DNA of 64,000 bases from an uncultured Planctomycetota bacterium (GTDB lineage Bacteria; Planctomycetota; Phycisphaerae; UBA1845; UTPLA1): positions 248,001 through 312,000 of the forward strand of contig CAADGE010000035.1 in NCBI GenBank assembly GCA_900696465.1. Direction: 5' to 3'. The position numbers and the translations under genes are program-made. This document shows, in pieces, positions 7,991-16,922 of the stretch (position 1 is its first letter; the number at the start of each line of letters is the position of its first letter). Below the pieces are notes generated by a model, which saw nothing but the letters and a program-made list of their open reading frames with translations, made no database searches and was not told the DNA's origin.

Positions 7991-8414
7991 GGTCGCGTGC
8001 GCCTCCGGCAGAGCGATTGCAGCATCACTCCGCCGAAACGATCTCCGACCGGCGCCGACCGGCGCAGGGCTCCGATCGGCTTCCGGCATCCTCCGTATCC
8101 GCGTGGAATCCATTCCCCGGCAGTGCTTGCGCCTCGCTCTCGATCTGCGGGCGCAGAGACCACTCGCCCGGACGCCGGATCGCCTGGTAAGGCGACTTGC
8201 GAGCATACTCGCTGTCGGCGCAACCACCGATCGGAGGCGTCGTTTCCAGTGGACGATTCACCCATCGGCCGCCGTGAACTTCGGCGAGAAAGTGATAGCG
8301 GCACGGGCCTGCCTGAAGTTCGCGGAGTATGTGCGGGGACGCGGAGAATGTCAACGGCCGGCAGCCATTAGGGATGGTCATTGGGGTGGTTCTGGCGGTG
8401 ACGGCGTGATCGAT
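7991..8414. other. 424-bp gap between the PilT-type gene and the GT4 gene
   Basis: No recognised gene. A minus-strand frame (8381 down to 8025, 118 codons) has coding-like third positions but no ribosome site and no family I recognise, and a good promoter match lies inside it. It may instead be a long 5' leader of the GT4-GH57 pair. Short repeats of CGGCGCCGGTCGG type near 8045-8070 add to the complexity. Confidence 0.4.
8326..8354 (-). promoter_or_regulatory. sigma70-like promoter upstream of GT4-GH57
   Basis: On the minus strand, TTGACA (8354-8349) is followed after 17 bases by CATACT (8331-8326; 4 of 6 matches). Transcription would start near 8319 and leave a leader of about 330 bases before the GT4 start. 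Confidence 0.5.
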
Positions 8415-9494
8415 TCAGGCGGCTCCGAATTCGTCGGGGTCTTTTGCGAATTCCCGGGCGGTTTCGATTCGGATGCGGCCCTCGGCGACCAGGCGTCGCA
8501 GGTCGGAATCGAGTGTCCACATGCCGTCCCTGCGGCCGCTTTGGATGGCGGACTCGATGTTTTCGATTTTCCCCTGTCGGATGGCGCTGCGGACGCCGAA
8601 GTTGGCGAACAGCACCTCGACGGCCAGGACACGTCGGCCGCCGTTGCCGGTCGGGAGGAGGTGCTGGGCGAGGACATAGCGCAGACTCATGGAGAGCTGC
8701 GTGCGAATGTCGGCGTGCTGTTCGGGCGGAAACAAATCAATGAGGCGGGTGATGGCGCCTTTGGCATCGGACGTGTGGAGCGTGGCGAAAATCAGGTGGC
8801 CGGTCTCCGCTGCGCTGAGGGCGAGCTGGGCAGTCTCTCGGTCGCGGATTTCGCCGACCAGCAAAACATCGGGGTCCTGGCGGAGACCATAGCGAAGGCC
8901 GTCGTAGAAGCTGGCGACATCGGTGCCGACTTCGCGCTGTGTGACGATGCCGGATTCGTGGGCGGGGTAAATGTACTCGATGGGCTCTTCGATGGTGATG
9001 ATCCGGCTGCCGCCGCGTTCGTTGATCATCTGAATCAGGGCGGCGAGGGTGGTGGTCTTTCCGCTGCCGGTGATTCCGCTTACGAGCACCAGGCCGTTTT
9101 TAAGGCGGGTGATCCGTTCGGCCAGTTCCTGCGGAAGGCCCAGCTCGGCGAGCGAAGGGATGCGGTCGGGGATCGCGCGGAAACAGGCGCCGAAATCGCT
9201 GCGGGCAGAGAAGACGTTTACTCGGAATCGAGCCGGCCGGTCGCCGGGCAGGGTCATTGCGAAGTCGAGATCGGTCGCTCCCAGGCGGGCGTGCGACTCC
9301 GGCGGGGCAATACTGCGGACGAGCTCGAGGACGCTGCCGGGTGACAGCGGGGTGTCATCGGCAGGCAGGAGACTGCCGTGCACGCGATACATGGGGCGGT
9401 GACCGGCGACGAGATGGAGATCGGATGCCTCCGCGAAGGCCATCTTGCGAAGCAGATTTGTCAGGCGGTTTTCATCCGGCGTCAGCTTCGACAT
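8415..9494 (-). CDS. pilT: PilT/PilU-type twitching motility ATPase
   Basis: A 359-residue secretion-type ATPase of the PilT branch. The N-terminal PAS-like domain contains ASDLHLVAGHRPMYRVHG (23-40). The motor domain has a Walker A GITGSGKTT (140-148), an Asp box (ITIEEPIEY, 167-174), a Walker B region (DPDVLLVGEIRD, 208-218) and a His box ending ATLHTSD (about 237-243). PilT powers pilus retraction as a hexamer at the inner membrane. The ATG at 9494 is chosen because GGAGA lies seven bases before it, although the frame runs 11 codons further. No other pilus assembly gene is adjacent; a prepilin-like gene lies at 54-55 kb. PilU, or a T4P ATPase of another role, cannot be excluded. Confidence 0.9.
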   Translation of the reverse strand: MSKLTPDENRLTNLLRKMAFAEASDLHLVAGHRPMYRVHGSLLPADDTPLSPGSVLELVRSIAPPESHARLGATDLDFAMTLPGDRPARFRVNVFSARSDFGACFRAIPDRIPSLAELGLPQELAERITRLKNGLVLVSGITGSGKTTTLAALIQMINERGGSRIITIEEPIEYIYPAHESGIVTQREVGTDVASFYDGLRYGLRQDPDVLLVGEIRDRETAQLALSAAETGHLIFATLHTSDAKGAITRLIDLFPPEQHADIRTQLSMSLRYVLAQHLLPTGNGGRRVLAVEVLFANFGVRSAIRQGKIENIESAIQSGRRDGMWTLDSDLRRLVAEGRIRIETAREFAKDPDEFGAA

Positions 9495-9566
9495 GATCGC
9501 GTCTCCGGTCGTGTCCACGGGGGCCACCGGCCATTTTACACGCCCAAAGCGGTACGGTCGCAGGTG

Positions 9567-9992
9567 TCAGGCGGGTTGATGGAGGCCGGCGTGTATCTGC
9601 TCGAGCTCGCGAAGGTGGCGCCTGTGGTCTTCGAGATTTCGGGCGATGAGGGCGTCGGCATCGCCATCGCCGGTGGTGCCGGCCTGCTCGTAGAGATGAA
9701 CAAGGTCTCGGACCCCGGCAATGACCTGCGGCATGAGGTAGGAAAGTTTGAGGTAGTGGACGCCGCCGACGGAAGTCGGGTATGTGCGCGGGGCGGGTGC
9801 GCCGCGGAGGCGGACGATCGTGCCGGCAAGTTCGTGCTGGTGGCGCTCGACGTCCGCAAGCATGCGTTGGATGGCGGCGTGGTGTTCCGTTGATCGCCAG
9901 GAAACATACGGGCTGGCCTCGGCAAGGCGGTGGATCAGACTGCCGTACTCGGCGATCAGCAGGCGGTTCAGGATGTCAGCGGCAAGATCCAT
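9567..9992 (-). CDS. small helical protein, possibly ferritin-like
   Basis: A 141-residue, almost fully helical protein. Helix 1 (IAEYGSLIHRLAE, about 13-25) and helix 2 (about 32-62, rich in Glu and His: STEHHAAIQRM) are followed by a helix near 80-105 and a final helix with DHRRHLRELEQIH (about 122-135). The spacing of Glu and His residues resembles ferritin-like or rubrerythrin-like four-helix bundles with a di-iron site, but no decisive ExxH pair set is certain. It lies downstream of the nuo cluster and upstream of pilT on the same strand. I do not recognise a named family. Confidence 0.55.
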   Translation of the reverse strand: MDLAADILNRLLIAEYGSLIHRLAEASPYVSWRSTEHHAAIQRMLADVERHQHELAGTIVRLRGAPAPRTYPTSVGGVHYLKLSYLMPQVIAGVRDLVHLYEQAGTTGDGDADALIARNLEDHRRHLRELEQIHAGLHQPA

Positions 9993-10069
9993 AGGTGCGA
10001 AACGTCAATAAATCAGATGGTCGAAACGAAACGAACGCCGAACAGCAGACTCGGCAATTTCCGTACCCC

Positions 10070-11737
10070 TTAATCGATCTTGCCGTCGCCACCCTTTACC
10101 TGATCCGGTACGTCGAAAGATATCGCCGCGGCGGATGAATCCGCGATGGAATTCGTCGGGGCCTTCCGGGTAACGGCATAGAGATCACGCGAGCGATGGT
10201 CGGAGAACTCTTTCAGCTTGCCGGCCCAAAGCGTGCCGGTGAGGACGATGGCAATGCCGCAGGCGGCGACGATCAACTGGCCGGCGATCGGGGCGCGGAT
10301 CGGCGGCCGATCGTCATCGCGGAAGACCATGGCCACCGCGATTCTGGCGTAGTAATAGAGACTGATCACGGTGTTGAAGACAGCGATGAAGATCAGCCAG
10401 ATCAGCTTGGCATCCCACAGGGCGGCCAGCAGCCACCACTTGGCGAGGAAGCCGCCCATCGGCGGAAGGCCGACGAGACTGAACAGGGCGATGATCATCA
10501 TGATTGCCATCAGCGGATTTCGGCGGATCAGGCCGTTGAAGGCATCGATCGACTCGCTGCCGGTGGACCAGTAAACAAAGGCAATGCAGGAGAAGGCGGC
10601 GAGATTCATGAGAAGATAGACGCAGAGGTAAGCGACGATCGCGCTGAAGGCCGGATGGGCGGGGCTCAGCGCGCCGGACGCGCCATCCGCCGAGGGCTGC
10701 CAGATGATGGCGACGGCCATGAGCATGTAGCCGGCATGGGCGATGGAGCTGAAGGCCAGCAGGCGCTTCATGTTGGTCTGCCAGAGCGCGGAGAAGTTAC
10801 CCCAGGTGCAAGTCAGGGCGGCCATGATGGCGATGGCCATGGCGACGTATTGCAGCAGTTCAGGGTTGGCCAGCTCAGAAGCGACCACGGCGATGATCCG
10901 CAGCATGAGCCCCAGGCCGGCCGCTTTGCTGACGACGCTGAGCCAGGTCGTGACTTCAATCGAGGCGCCTTCGAAGACGTCCGGGCACCAGAAGTGGAAG
11001 GGCACCGCGGAAACCTTGAAGGCCACCCCGACCATGAAGGCGAAGAGGGCCACGCCCATCAGGACCGACGGGCCCTGTACGGAGATCTGCCGACCGATCT
11101 GGGCCAGGTCGAGTGTGTGGTAATGGCCGTAGAGGAGCGAGGCGCCGTAGATCATGATGGCGCTGGTGACGGCGCCGAAGAGGACATACTTGAGCGAGGC
11201 CTCAGCGGCCAGTTTGTTCTTCTTTCGGAAGCCGGCCAGGCCGTAGGAGGGCAGCGATGCGGCCTCGACGGCGAGGATGATCATGAGCAGGTTGGTCGTG
11301 CTGACCATGAGGGCCATGCCGAAGGCACTGCCGACGACAAGGACGAAGAACTCGGTGGCGTCGTTCCGGCGGGCCTCGCGCTCGGGAAGATCGGCATCCT
11401 GTCCCATGAACCAGAGCCACGTCACCGCAGCGAGGAAGACGGCCAGCAGCAGCATGAAGAAATTGCTGAATTGATCGACGACGAGCATCGGGGCAGCGCC
11501 TTCAGGAGCCATGCCTCCCCATCCGGCATCGATGCGGGAAAGCCCCTGCCAGGCAAGCCAGGCGGTGGCGAGCGCGCCGGCCATGGCTACGCCGCCGGCG
11601 ACGCGCCAGTTGCGGCCGATGACCAGTGCCGCCAGCAGGATGGCGACAATCGTGCCGACAAGGCCCCAGAGCGGTGCCAGCTTTGCAAGCTCCTCGCCGC
11701 CGGGCATCCAGATGTTCGCGAGCGGGCCGCTGTCCAT
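10070..11737 (-). CDS. nuoN: NADH-quinone oxidoreductase subunit N
   Basis: 555 residues, one of the three antiporter-like subunits of complex I, which move protons across the inner membrane as quinone is reduced. About 14 transmembrane helices are predicted. The Proton_antipo_M region includes ASLKYVLFGAVTSAIMIYG and the conserved Lys/His positions of helices 7-12, plus LFSLVGLPPMGGFLAKWW near the C-terminus. The ATG at 11737 follows GGAGG by 11 bases and starts eight bases after nuoM ends; the frame continues upstream within nuoM, so this start is preferred. The soluble tail after helix 14 is about 50 residues. It is the last nuo gene of the cluster. Confidence 0.95.
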   Translation of the reverse strand: MDSGPLANIWMPGGEELAKLAPLWGLVGTIVAILLAALVIGRNWRVAGGVAMAGALATAWLAWQGLSRIDAGWGGMAPEGAAPMLVVDQFSNFFMLLLAVFLAAVTWLWFMGQDADLPEREARRNDATEFFVLVVGSAFGMALMVSTTNLLMIILAVEAASLPSYGLAGFRKKNKLAAEASLKYVLFGAVTSAIMIYGASLLYGHYHTLDLAQIGRQISVQGPSVLMGVALFAFMVGVAFKVSAVPFHFWCPDVFEGASIEVTTWLSVVSKAAGLGLMLRIIAVVASELANPELLQYVAMAIAIMAALTCTWGNFSALWQTNMKRLLAFSSIAHAGYMLMAVAIIWQPSADGASGALSPAHPAFSAIVAYLCVYLLMNLAAFSCIAFVYWSTGSESIDAFNGLIRRNPLMAIMMIIALFSLVGLPPMGGFLAKWWLLAALWDAKLIWLIFIAVFNTVISLYYYARIAVAMVFRDDDRPPIRAPIAGQLIVAACGIAIVLTGTLWAGKLKEFSDHRSRDLYAVTRKAPTNSIADSSAAAISFDVPDQVKGGDGKID

Positions 11738-11744
11738 TTCGCGA

Positions 11745-13325
11745 TTAACCTCCGAAGGCGACCTGGGTGAAGGGTTCCATGATCTCATAGACGCGGTCGA
11801 TCGTGCCGTTCATCAGGTCGAAGGTGTACTTTGGCAGAATGCCCATGAAGATCGCGAGGAGGGCCATCGGGATCAGGATGGCCGTCTCACGGGCATCGGC
11901 ATCGGGGAAGCCGGCATACTCTTCTTTTCGTTTGCCGAGATAGACCCGCTGAATCATCCAGAGGATGTATGCGGCTGTGAGAACGACGCCGAAGGCGGAG
12001 ATGACGGCCATCGGCTTGGCCCATGTGAACGGCGCGCTCCAGGTGCCGAGCAGGACCCAGATTTCACCGATGAACCCGCAGAGACCTGGCAGGCCCAGCG
12101 AGGCAAAGAAGCCGAGCGTGGCCAGCGAGCCGTAGCGGGGCATTTCCAGCCAGAGTCCGCCGAAGCGGTTGAGGTCGCGATGGTGGGCGCGGTCATAAAT
12201 CACGCCGACGAGGAAGAAGCACATCGGGCTGGAGATGCCGTGGGCCAAGACCTGGAACATCGCGCCCTGGAAGCCGGTCGTGGTCATGATGGCAGCGCCG
12301 AGGACGACATAGCCCATGTGGCTGATCGAGCTGTAGGCGACGAGCCGCTTGAAATCGGTCTGCGCCAGACAGCAGAACGCGCCGTAGATGATGTTGATGA
12401 CGCCGAGCAGGGCCACATAAAACGCCAATTGGGACGCGGCCTCAGGGAAAATCGGGTAACAGACGCGGAAGAAGCCGTAAGCCCCGAGCTTCAGGAGGAT
12501 CCCGGCCAGGATCATTGAGATCGGCGTGGGCGCCTCAACGTGGGCATCGGGCAGCCAGGTGTGGAAGGGGAAGACCGGCACCTTGATCATGAAGGCGATG
12601 AACAGCATGACGAACATGGCGGGGCCGAACTTCCAGGAGAGGAAGGTGGTCGTCTCGCTGTTGAACATCTCATGAATGGCGGGGTTGGTGACGTATTCGA
12701 TCAGGCCGAAGGTGCCGGGGCCGGCGACCGCGTCAGCGCTGGTGTAATACATGGCCAGCAGGGCGACGAGCATGAGCACGGAGCCGGCCAAGGTGTAGAT
12801 GAAGAACTTGATGGCGGCGTATTCCTTGCGCGGGCCGCCCCAGACGCCGATGAGGAAGTACATCGGCAGGAGCATGACTTCCCAGAAAATGTAGAAGAGG
12901 AAGAAGTCCAGCGCGGCGAAGGTGCCGAGGACGCCGGTTTCCAGCAGCAGAAAGAGGGCGAAGTAACCCTTTGGGCCGCGGTTGACGTTCCAGTGCTCAA
13001 AGTTCCAGCTTGCCCAGGCGGCGAGCCAGGTGATGAGGGTGGTGAGGATGATGAGCGGGAAGGAGAGACCATCGAGACCGACGTGGTACCTGATATGGAA
13101 ACCGCCGACATCGATCCAGGGGATGGCGTACTCAAACTGCATGGTGCCGTAACCGCCGTCCCAGGCACGGCCGTCGAGGAAGGGGCCGAACAGGGCACAG
13201 GACAGCAGGAAGACACCGAAGGTAAAGACCCAGGTGATGGATCGTGCCATCTGGGCTGGCGCTGCCAGTACCAGCACAGCGCCGATCAGTGGAAGAAAGA
13301 TGAGCCAGCTGAGTATGTGTTCCAC
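11745..13325 (-). CDS. nuoM: NADH-quinone oxidoreductase subunit M
   Basis: 526 residues with about 14 transmembrane helices. Family marks include YHVGLDGLSFPLIILTTLIT in the N-terminal third, FWEVMLLPMYFLIG (the conserved Glu of helix 5), a conserved Lys in AIKFFIYTLAGS, and the lysine region of helix 8 (KVPVFPFHTWLPDAHVEAP), which is diagnostic of MrpA/D-like complex I subunits. Length fits NuoM. It lies between nuoL and nuoN with gaps of 18 and 7 bases, so it belongs to the same transcript. Confidence 0.96.
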   Translation of the reverse strand: MEHILSWLIFLPLIGAVLVLAAPAQMARSITWVFTFGVFLLSCALFGPFLDGRAWDGGYGTMQFEYAIPWIDVGGFHIRYHVGLDGLSFPLIILTTLITWLAAWASWNFEHWNVNRGPKGYFALFLLLETGVLGTFAALDFFLFYIFWEVMLLPMYFLIGVWGGPRKEYAAIKFFIYTLAGSVLMLVALLAMYYTSADAVAGPGTFGLIEYVTNPAIHEMFNSETTTFLSWKFGPAMFVMLFIAFMIKVPVFPFHTWLPDAHVEAPTPISMILAGILLKLGAYGFFRVCYPIFPEAASQLAFYVALLGVINIIYGAFCCLAQTDFKRLVAYSSISHMGYVVLGAAIMTTTGFQGAMFQVLAHGISSPMCFFLVGVIYDRAHHRDLNRFGGLWLEMPRYGSLATLGFFASLGLPGLCGFIGEIWVLLGTWSAPFTWAKPMAVISAFGVVLTAAYILWMIQRVYLGKRKEEYAGFPDADARETAILIPMALLAIFMGILPKYTFDLMNGTIDRVYEIMEPFTQVAFGG

Positions 13326-13343
13326 GGTCAGACTCCGAAGTTC

Positions 13344-15782
13344 CTATCCCTGGGCCAGCGTCGACGTTCGCGTGACGAGCCAGTCAATGCCGGCGGCAAG
13401 TTGATCGAAGTAAAGCACGGCGAGCAGGGCCACAGCGGCTGCTCCGGCGGTGATGCAGACGTAGGTGCGGATGCGGCCGCTTTGCGGGCGGCGGATCTGT
13501 GAGCCGATGTCCAGCACGGTGGCAGCCATGCCGTTGGCGACGGCGTCGACAAGGCCCCAGTCGCCTCGTTGAACCGGCATATCGAGCTGGCGGCCGGAGA
13601 AGGAGCCGATCCATCGCGTCAGCATGGCGACGCCGTTGACGGTGCCGTCGATGAAAATCTTGTCGAACCAGTAGCAGACGACACCGAGGGTGCGTGTGCC
13701 TGCGACAAGGACGCCGTCGTACAGGTGGTCGAAGTAGAGCTTCTGGTCGAGGGCGGTGTGAATCAGGGCGAAGCGCCGACGGAGCCGTTCGGCAGCGGCC
13801 AAGCCGTTGCGGTAGAGGGCTGCCGCGAAGCCCATCCCGATCAGCCATGCGAAACCGACGCCGTAGGCCAGCCAGTCGTGTGGGTTCTTGCCGGGGGCGT
13901 GGTTGAGCATGAGCATCGCGCCGGCTCCGGCCTCTTCCAGATTGTGAGCCTCGCCATCGATGGCCACGATGGCGGGTGAGTTCGTAGCCGCCGCTGCGGC
14001 GTCGTGAATCAGCGGGCGGAAGGTGGCGAAGCTGCAATAGAAAGTGCCGATCGCGAGGACGGCGAGCGGCAGGAACATCTTCCAGCTTTCGTGGGCATGG
14101 TCGTGTACGTGGTGATCGCGCGGCTTGCCGCAGAAAGTCAGCCACCAGCACCGCATCATATAGAACGGGGTGACGTAGGCGATGATGATCGGCAGCCAGA
14201 ACATGATCGGCGGCAGGGCGGGCAGCCGCGCGGCGATGCCGACTTTCTCAAGCGTGCCGGTCCGATGATCGCCATGGTGCGCGTCGGCGGGTGCATGGGC
14301 GGCTTCCACGCCGGAAGCCAGCGCGATGTTCGAAGCGGGCTTGCTTCTGTCACTCGTAATTCGTCGTCGGCCAATCGCATGTGCGTGTTCGCCCGCGTCG
14401 TCCGCGGCGGCGTCCGTCTCCTTCAGTGCCGGCAGGTTGAACGCGCGCTCATAGGCAACGGCAAGGATTTCATCTTTGCTAAAGTAGCCGCCGAGGCCCA
14501 GGTGCATGCCGGGGATGCCGAAGCCGGCGATGGCGAGCACGCCGATAAAGAAGGTCCAGCAGGTGACCGGCATCTTCTTTCGCAGGCCGCCCATCTTGCG
14601 AATGTCCTGCTCGTGGTGACAGCCCTCGATGACCTGGCCGCTGCCGAGGAAGAGCATGGCCTTGAAGAAGGCGTGGGTCATGAGGTGGAACAGGGCGGCG
14701 ACCCAGGCGCCGACGCCCATGCCGAAGATCATGTAGCCGAGCTGACTGAGCGTGCTGTAGGCGAGGACCTTCTTGATGTCGGTCTGCACGATGGCGATCA
14801 GCGCCGTGATGGTCAGGGTGATGCAGCCGATGCAGGCGATGAAGAACTGTGCCTCGGGCGTCAGCAGTCGGAATACCCGCGCGACGAGATATACGCCGGC
14901 GGCGACCATCGTGGCGGCATGGATGAGGGCGGACACCGGCGTGGGACCGGCCATCGCGTCGGGCAACCACACATGCAGCGGGAACTGGGCGGATTTGCCG
15001 ATTGCTCCGCAGAAGAGGCCGATACCCATGAGGGTCGCGAGCGTGCCGCCGGACACGTGCCAGCCGAAGAGATTGACGGATGCCTCGAAGATGCCGGTGC
15101 CGGTGTTGAACTGGTGGGCGAAGGCCCGGGCGGCTTCGTCAAGGTCGAAGGTGCCGAGGAACAGAACGACCATGGCGAGACCGATGATGAAGCCGAAATC
15201 GCCGACGCGGTTGGTGATGAAGGCCTTCATGCCTGCGTCGGATGCGTACTTGCGATCGAAGTAGAAACCGATGAGCAGGTAGGAGCAGAGGCCGACCAGC
15301 TCCCAGAAGATGAACAGAAACAGCAGACTGCTGGAGATGACCAGCCCGAGCATGGAGAAACAGAACAGGGACAGGTACGTGAAGAAGCGATGGTACTTGC
15401 TCACGCCGTCAACTTCGTCGCTGTGCCCCTCCATGTAGCCGATGCTGAAGAAATGAATCCAGAAGGCGATGAAAGTGACCATGAAGTACATGATCACGGT
15501 CAGGGAATCGAGCTTGACGCCGACCTTGATGGCGAGGTTGCCGAAGTCGGCCCAGTGGAACTGGTTCGCCACGGCCTGGGCGGCCAGGGCCTCGCGCTCG
15601 TCGGGCGTCTTGCCCAGCCAGCCGAGCAGGACATAGGTGGACAAGGCGCAGCTGATGCCGATGGCCAGAAGGGCGACGTACGAAGATCGCGGCTTGCCGA
15701 GCTTGTGCCCGGTGAAAGCCAGGAGCGTGAAGCTGATCAGCGGGATCAGGACTCCCAGGGCCAGTGCGGTTGTGTATTCCAT
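13344..15782 (-). CDS. nuoL: NADH-quinone oxidoreductase subunit L, enlarged
   Basis: The core is clear: KYHRFFTYLSLFCFSMLGLV, FWELVGLCSYLLIGFYF and the HVWLPDAMAGPTPVSALIHA region are hallmarks of NuoL, the distal proton-pumping subunit with the long lateral helix. At 812 residues it is about 200 longer than the E. coli protein. The extra length lies mainly after FSKDEILA, in a soluble His/Asp/Ala-rich insert (about residues 445-515, with HAPADAHHGDHRTG) and in a second His-rich loop (DHHVHDHAHESW) before the next helix. Part of this could be ordinary lineage variation. A 7-bp hairpin precedes it, after nuoK. Confidence 0.93.
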   Translation of the reverse strand: MEYTTALALGVLIPLISFTLLAFTGHKLGKPRSSYVALLAIGISCALSTYVLLGWLGKTPDEREALAAQAVANQFHWADFGNLAIKVGVKLDSLTVIMYFMVTFIAFWIHFFSIGYMEGHSDEVDGVSKYHRFFTYLSLFCFSMLGLVISSSLLFLFIFWELVGLCSYLLIGFYFDRKYASDAGMKAFITNRVGDFGFIIGLAMVVLFLGTFDLDEAARAFAHQFNTGTGIFEASVNLFGWHVSGGTLATLMGIGLFCGAIGKSAQFPLHVWLPDAMAGPTPVSALIHAATMVAAGVYLVARVFRLLTPEAQFFIACIGCITLTITALIAIVQTDIKKVLAYSTLSQLGYMIFGMGVGAWVAALFHLMTHAFFKAMLFLGSGQVIEGCHHEQDIRKMGGLRKKMPVTCWTFFIGVLAIAGFGIPGMHLGLGGYFSKDEILAVAYERAFNLPALKETDAAADDAGEHAHAIGRRRITSDRSKPASNIALASGVEAAHAPADAHHGDHRTGTLEKVGIAARLPALPPIMFWLPIIIAYVTPFYMMRCWWLTFCGKPRDHHVHDHAHESWKMFLPLAVLAIGTFYCSFATFRPLIHDAAAAATNSPAIVAIDGEAHNLEEAGAGAMLMLNHAPGKNPHDWLAYGVGFAWLIGMGFAAALYRNGLAAAERLRRRFALIHTALDQKLYFDHLYDGVLVAGTRTLGVVCYWFDKIFIDGTVNGVAMLTRWIGSFSGRQLDMPVQRGDWGLVDAVANGMAATVLDIGSQIRRPQSGRIRTYVCITAGAAAVALLAVLYFDQLAAGIDWLVTRTSTLAQG

Positions 15783-15798
15783 GTTTTCTGTGCCAGGT

Positions 15799-15817
15799 CA
15801 CAGGCCATACGCCTGTG
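15799..15817 (-). repeat. inverted repeat between nuoK and nuoL
   Basis: CACAGGC (15799-15805) and GCCTGTG (15811-15817) form a perfect 7-bp stem with a five-base loop in the 54-bp gap between nuoK and nuoL. No T-run follows, so an mRNA processing or stability element is more likely than a terminator. Confidence 0.5.
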
Positions 15818-15836
15818 CCGCGTCCTATCGCCAGTA

Positions 15837-16148
15837 TCAGTGTCTCAGTTCGTCGCCCCGGTCCACGTCGATGGTGGCCAGGGTGTTGTAGAAGTTCATG
15901 AAGATCGCAATGCCGATGGCCGCTTCGGCGGCCGCCAGCAGAATGATGAAGACGGCGACGATGTGCCCGTCGCCGGCGCCGGTCTGGTAACGGGAGAAGG
16001 CAACCAGGTTGATATTGGCCGCGTTGAGCACCAGCTCGACGCCGATCAGGATGCCGATGGCATTGCGCTTGGTCACCATGCAAAGCAGGCCCAGGGCAAA
16101 GACCAGGGCCGACAGCACCATGTAATGATTCAGTCCGATGTCGAGCAT
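15837..16148 (-). CDS. nuoK: NADH-quinone oxidoreductase subunit K
   Basis: 103 residues, three transmembrane helices, length exactly as in the family. The motif GVELVLNAANINLVAFSRY contains the conserved membrane Glu of helix 2 that takes part in the proton path between the quinone site and the antiporter-like subunits, and helix 3 carries the second Glu (AAAEAAIGIAIFMNFY). It starts eight bases after the end of nuoJ. Confidence 0.96.
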   Translation of the reverse strand: MLDIGLNHYMVLSALVFALGLLCMVTKRNAIGILIGVELVLNAANINLVAFSRYQTGAGDGHIVAVFIILLAAAEAAIGIAIFMNFYNTLATIDVDRGDELRH

Positions 16149-16156
16149 GGGTCCAC

Positions 16157-16660
16157 TTATTTTTCAGGCCGCGCCAGGTAGGCGGCACCGATCATCACCA
16201 CGAGAAGGATCACGCTGGCGACCTCGAAGGGCACCAGGTAGTCAGTCAGCAGCATCTTGCCCACCTCGGCGACCTTCGGCGACTCGAGCAGCGAGCCGCT
16301 GGGTCTCGACCAGTCGGCCGAGAGCATGAGCGAGCACATACTGAAAGCCAGCATAGCGGCGACCACGACGGCGGCGGCAACCTGGCCGCGCGTCGGCGAG
16401 AACTGAGCCCATGGGCTTTTACTGGTGAGCATGACACCGAAGACGATGAGGATCAGCGTTCCGCCGGCGTAGACAATCAACTGGATGGCCGCGAGCAGAT
16501 TGGCGTGCAGGACAAAATACAGGCAGGCCACGCCGCCAAGCGTGCCGAGCAGACAGGTGGCGGCGCGGACGATGTTTTTCGACAAGACGATACCCACCGC
16601 GCTGCCCAGGGTCACCGCGGCAAAGACGTAAAATGAGATCGCTTCAACGGGGCTGTTCAT
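16157..16660 (-). CDS. nuoJ: NADH-quinone oxidoreductase subunit J
   Basis: 167 residues with five transmembrane helices, as expected for NuoJ. The central motif QLIVYAGGTLILIVFGVML includes the conserved Tyr and the helix-3 region with a pi-bulge known to matter for coupling. The final helix (ASVILLVVMIGAAYLA) is followed by a short basic tail. It lies downstream of the 75-residue zinc-ribbon gene (24-base gap) and just upstream of nuoK. Confidence 0.94.
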   Translation of the reverse strand: MNSPVEAISFYVFAAVTLGSAVGIVLSKNIVRAATCLLGTLGGVACLYFVLHANLLAAIQLIVYAGGTLILIVFGVMLTSKSPWAQFSPTRGQVAAAVVVAAMLAFSMCSLMLSADWSRPSGSLLESPKVAEVGKMLLTDYLVPFEVASVILLVVMIGAAYLARPEK

Positions 16661-16684
16661 GGACTCGACGATTCCTTGACTCGG

Positions 16685-16912
16685 TCATTCCTCGGGATTT
16701 GCAAACTTCATCAGGAACCCGCATCGTGTGCAGCGGAGCGTGACGATCATGTACCGCTCCCGCGGCTTCTTCAGTCCCATCATAAAGGACTTGGTCGGCT
16801 TGCCTGCCCACCATTCTTCCTGTCTGCGACGGTCGCCCTCGCCACGATCCAGTGAAAAACCCAGTTGCGTCGGACCGCCACAGATCATGCATTTCTGTTT
16901 CGGGTTCATCAT
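16685..16912 (-). CDS. 75-aa zinc-ribbon protein inside the nuo cluster
   Basis: A 75-residue basic protein with CMIC (Cys8, Cys11) and CTRC (Cys61, Cys64), a likely four-Cys zinc ribbon with a 49-residue insert rich in Arg, Lys and Trp. It is transcribed between nuoH and nuoJ, ten bases after nuoH ends, in the place where nuoI sits in most bacteria. It has no ferredoxin-type CxxCxxC motif, so it is not a decayed nuoI. The ATG at 16909 is an equal start choice. No family is recognised; an assembly or accessory protein of complex I is a guess from position only. Confidence 0.75.
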   Translation of the reverse strand: MMNPKQKCMICGGPTQLGFSLDRGEGDRRRQEEWWAGKPTKSFMMGLKKPRERYMIVTLRCTRCGFLMKFANPEE

Positions 16913-16922
16913 GTGGCCGCCA

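Noticed and set aside
6632-8371. 579-codon plus-strand frame over the GT4 gene
   Set aside because: It mirrors the minus-strand GT4 gene; GC-rich DNA keeps the opposite frame open.
14004-16181. 725-codon plus-strand frame over nuoL, nuoK and nuoJ
   Set aside because: Low-complexity Glu/Asp/Gly/His translation opposite well-identified nuo genes.
16685-16912. remnant of nuoI between nuoH and nuoJ
   Set aside because: It lacks the CxxCxxCxxxCP motifs, and a full nuoI exists at 21877-22530.
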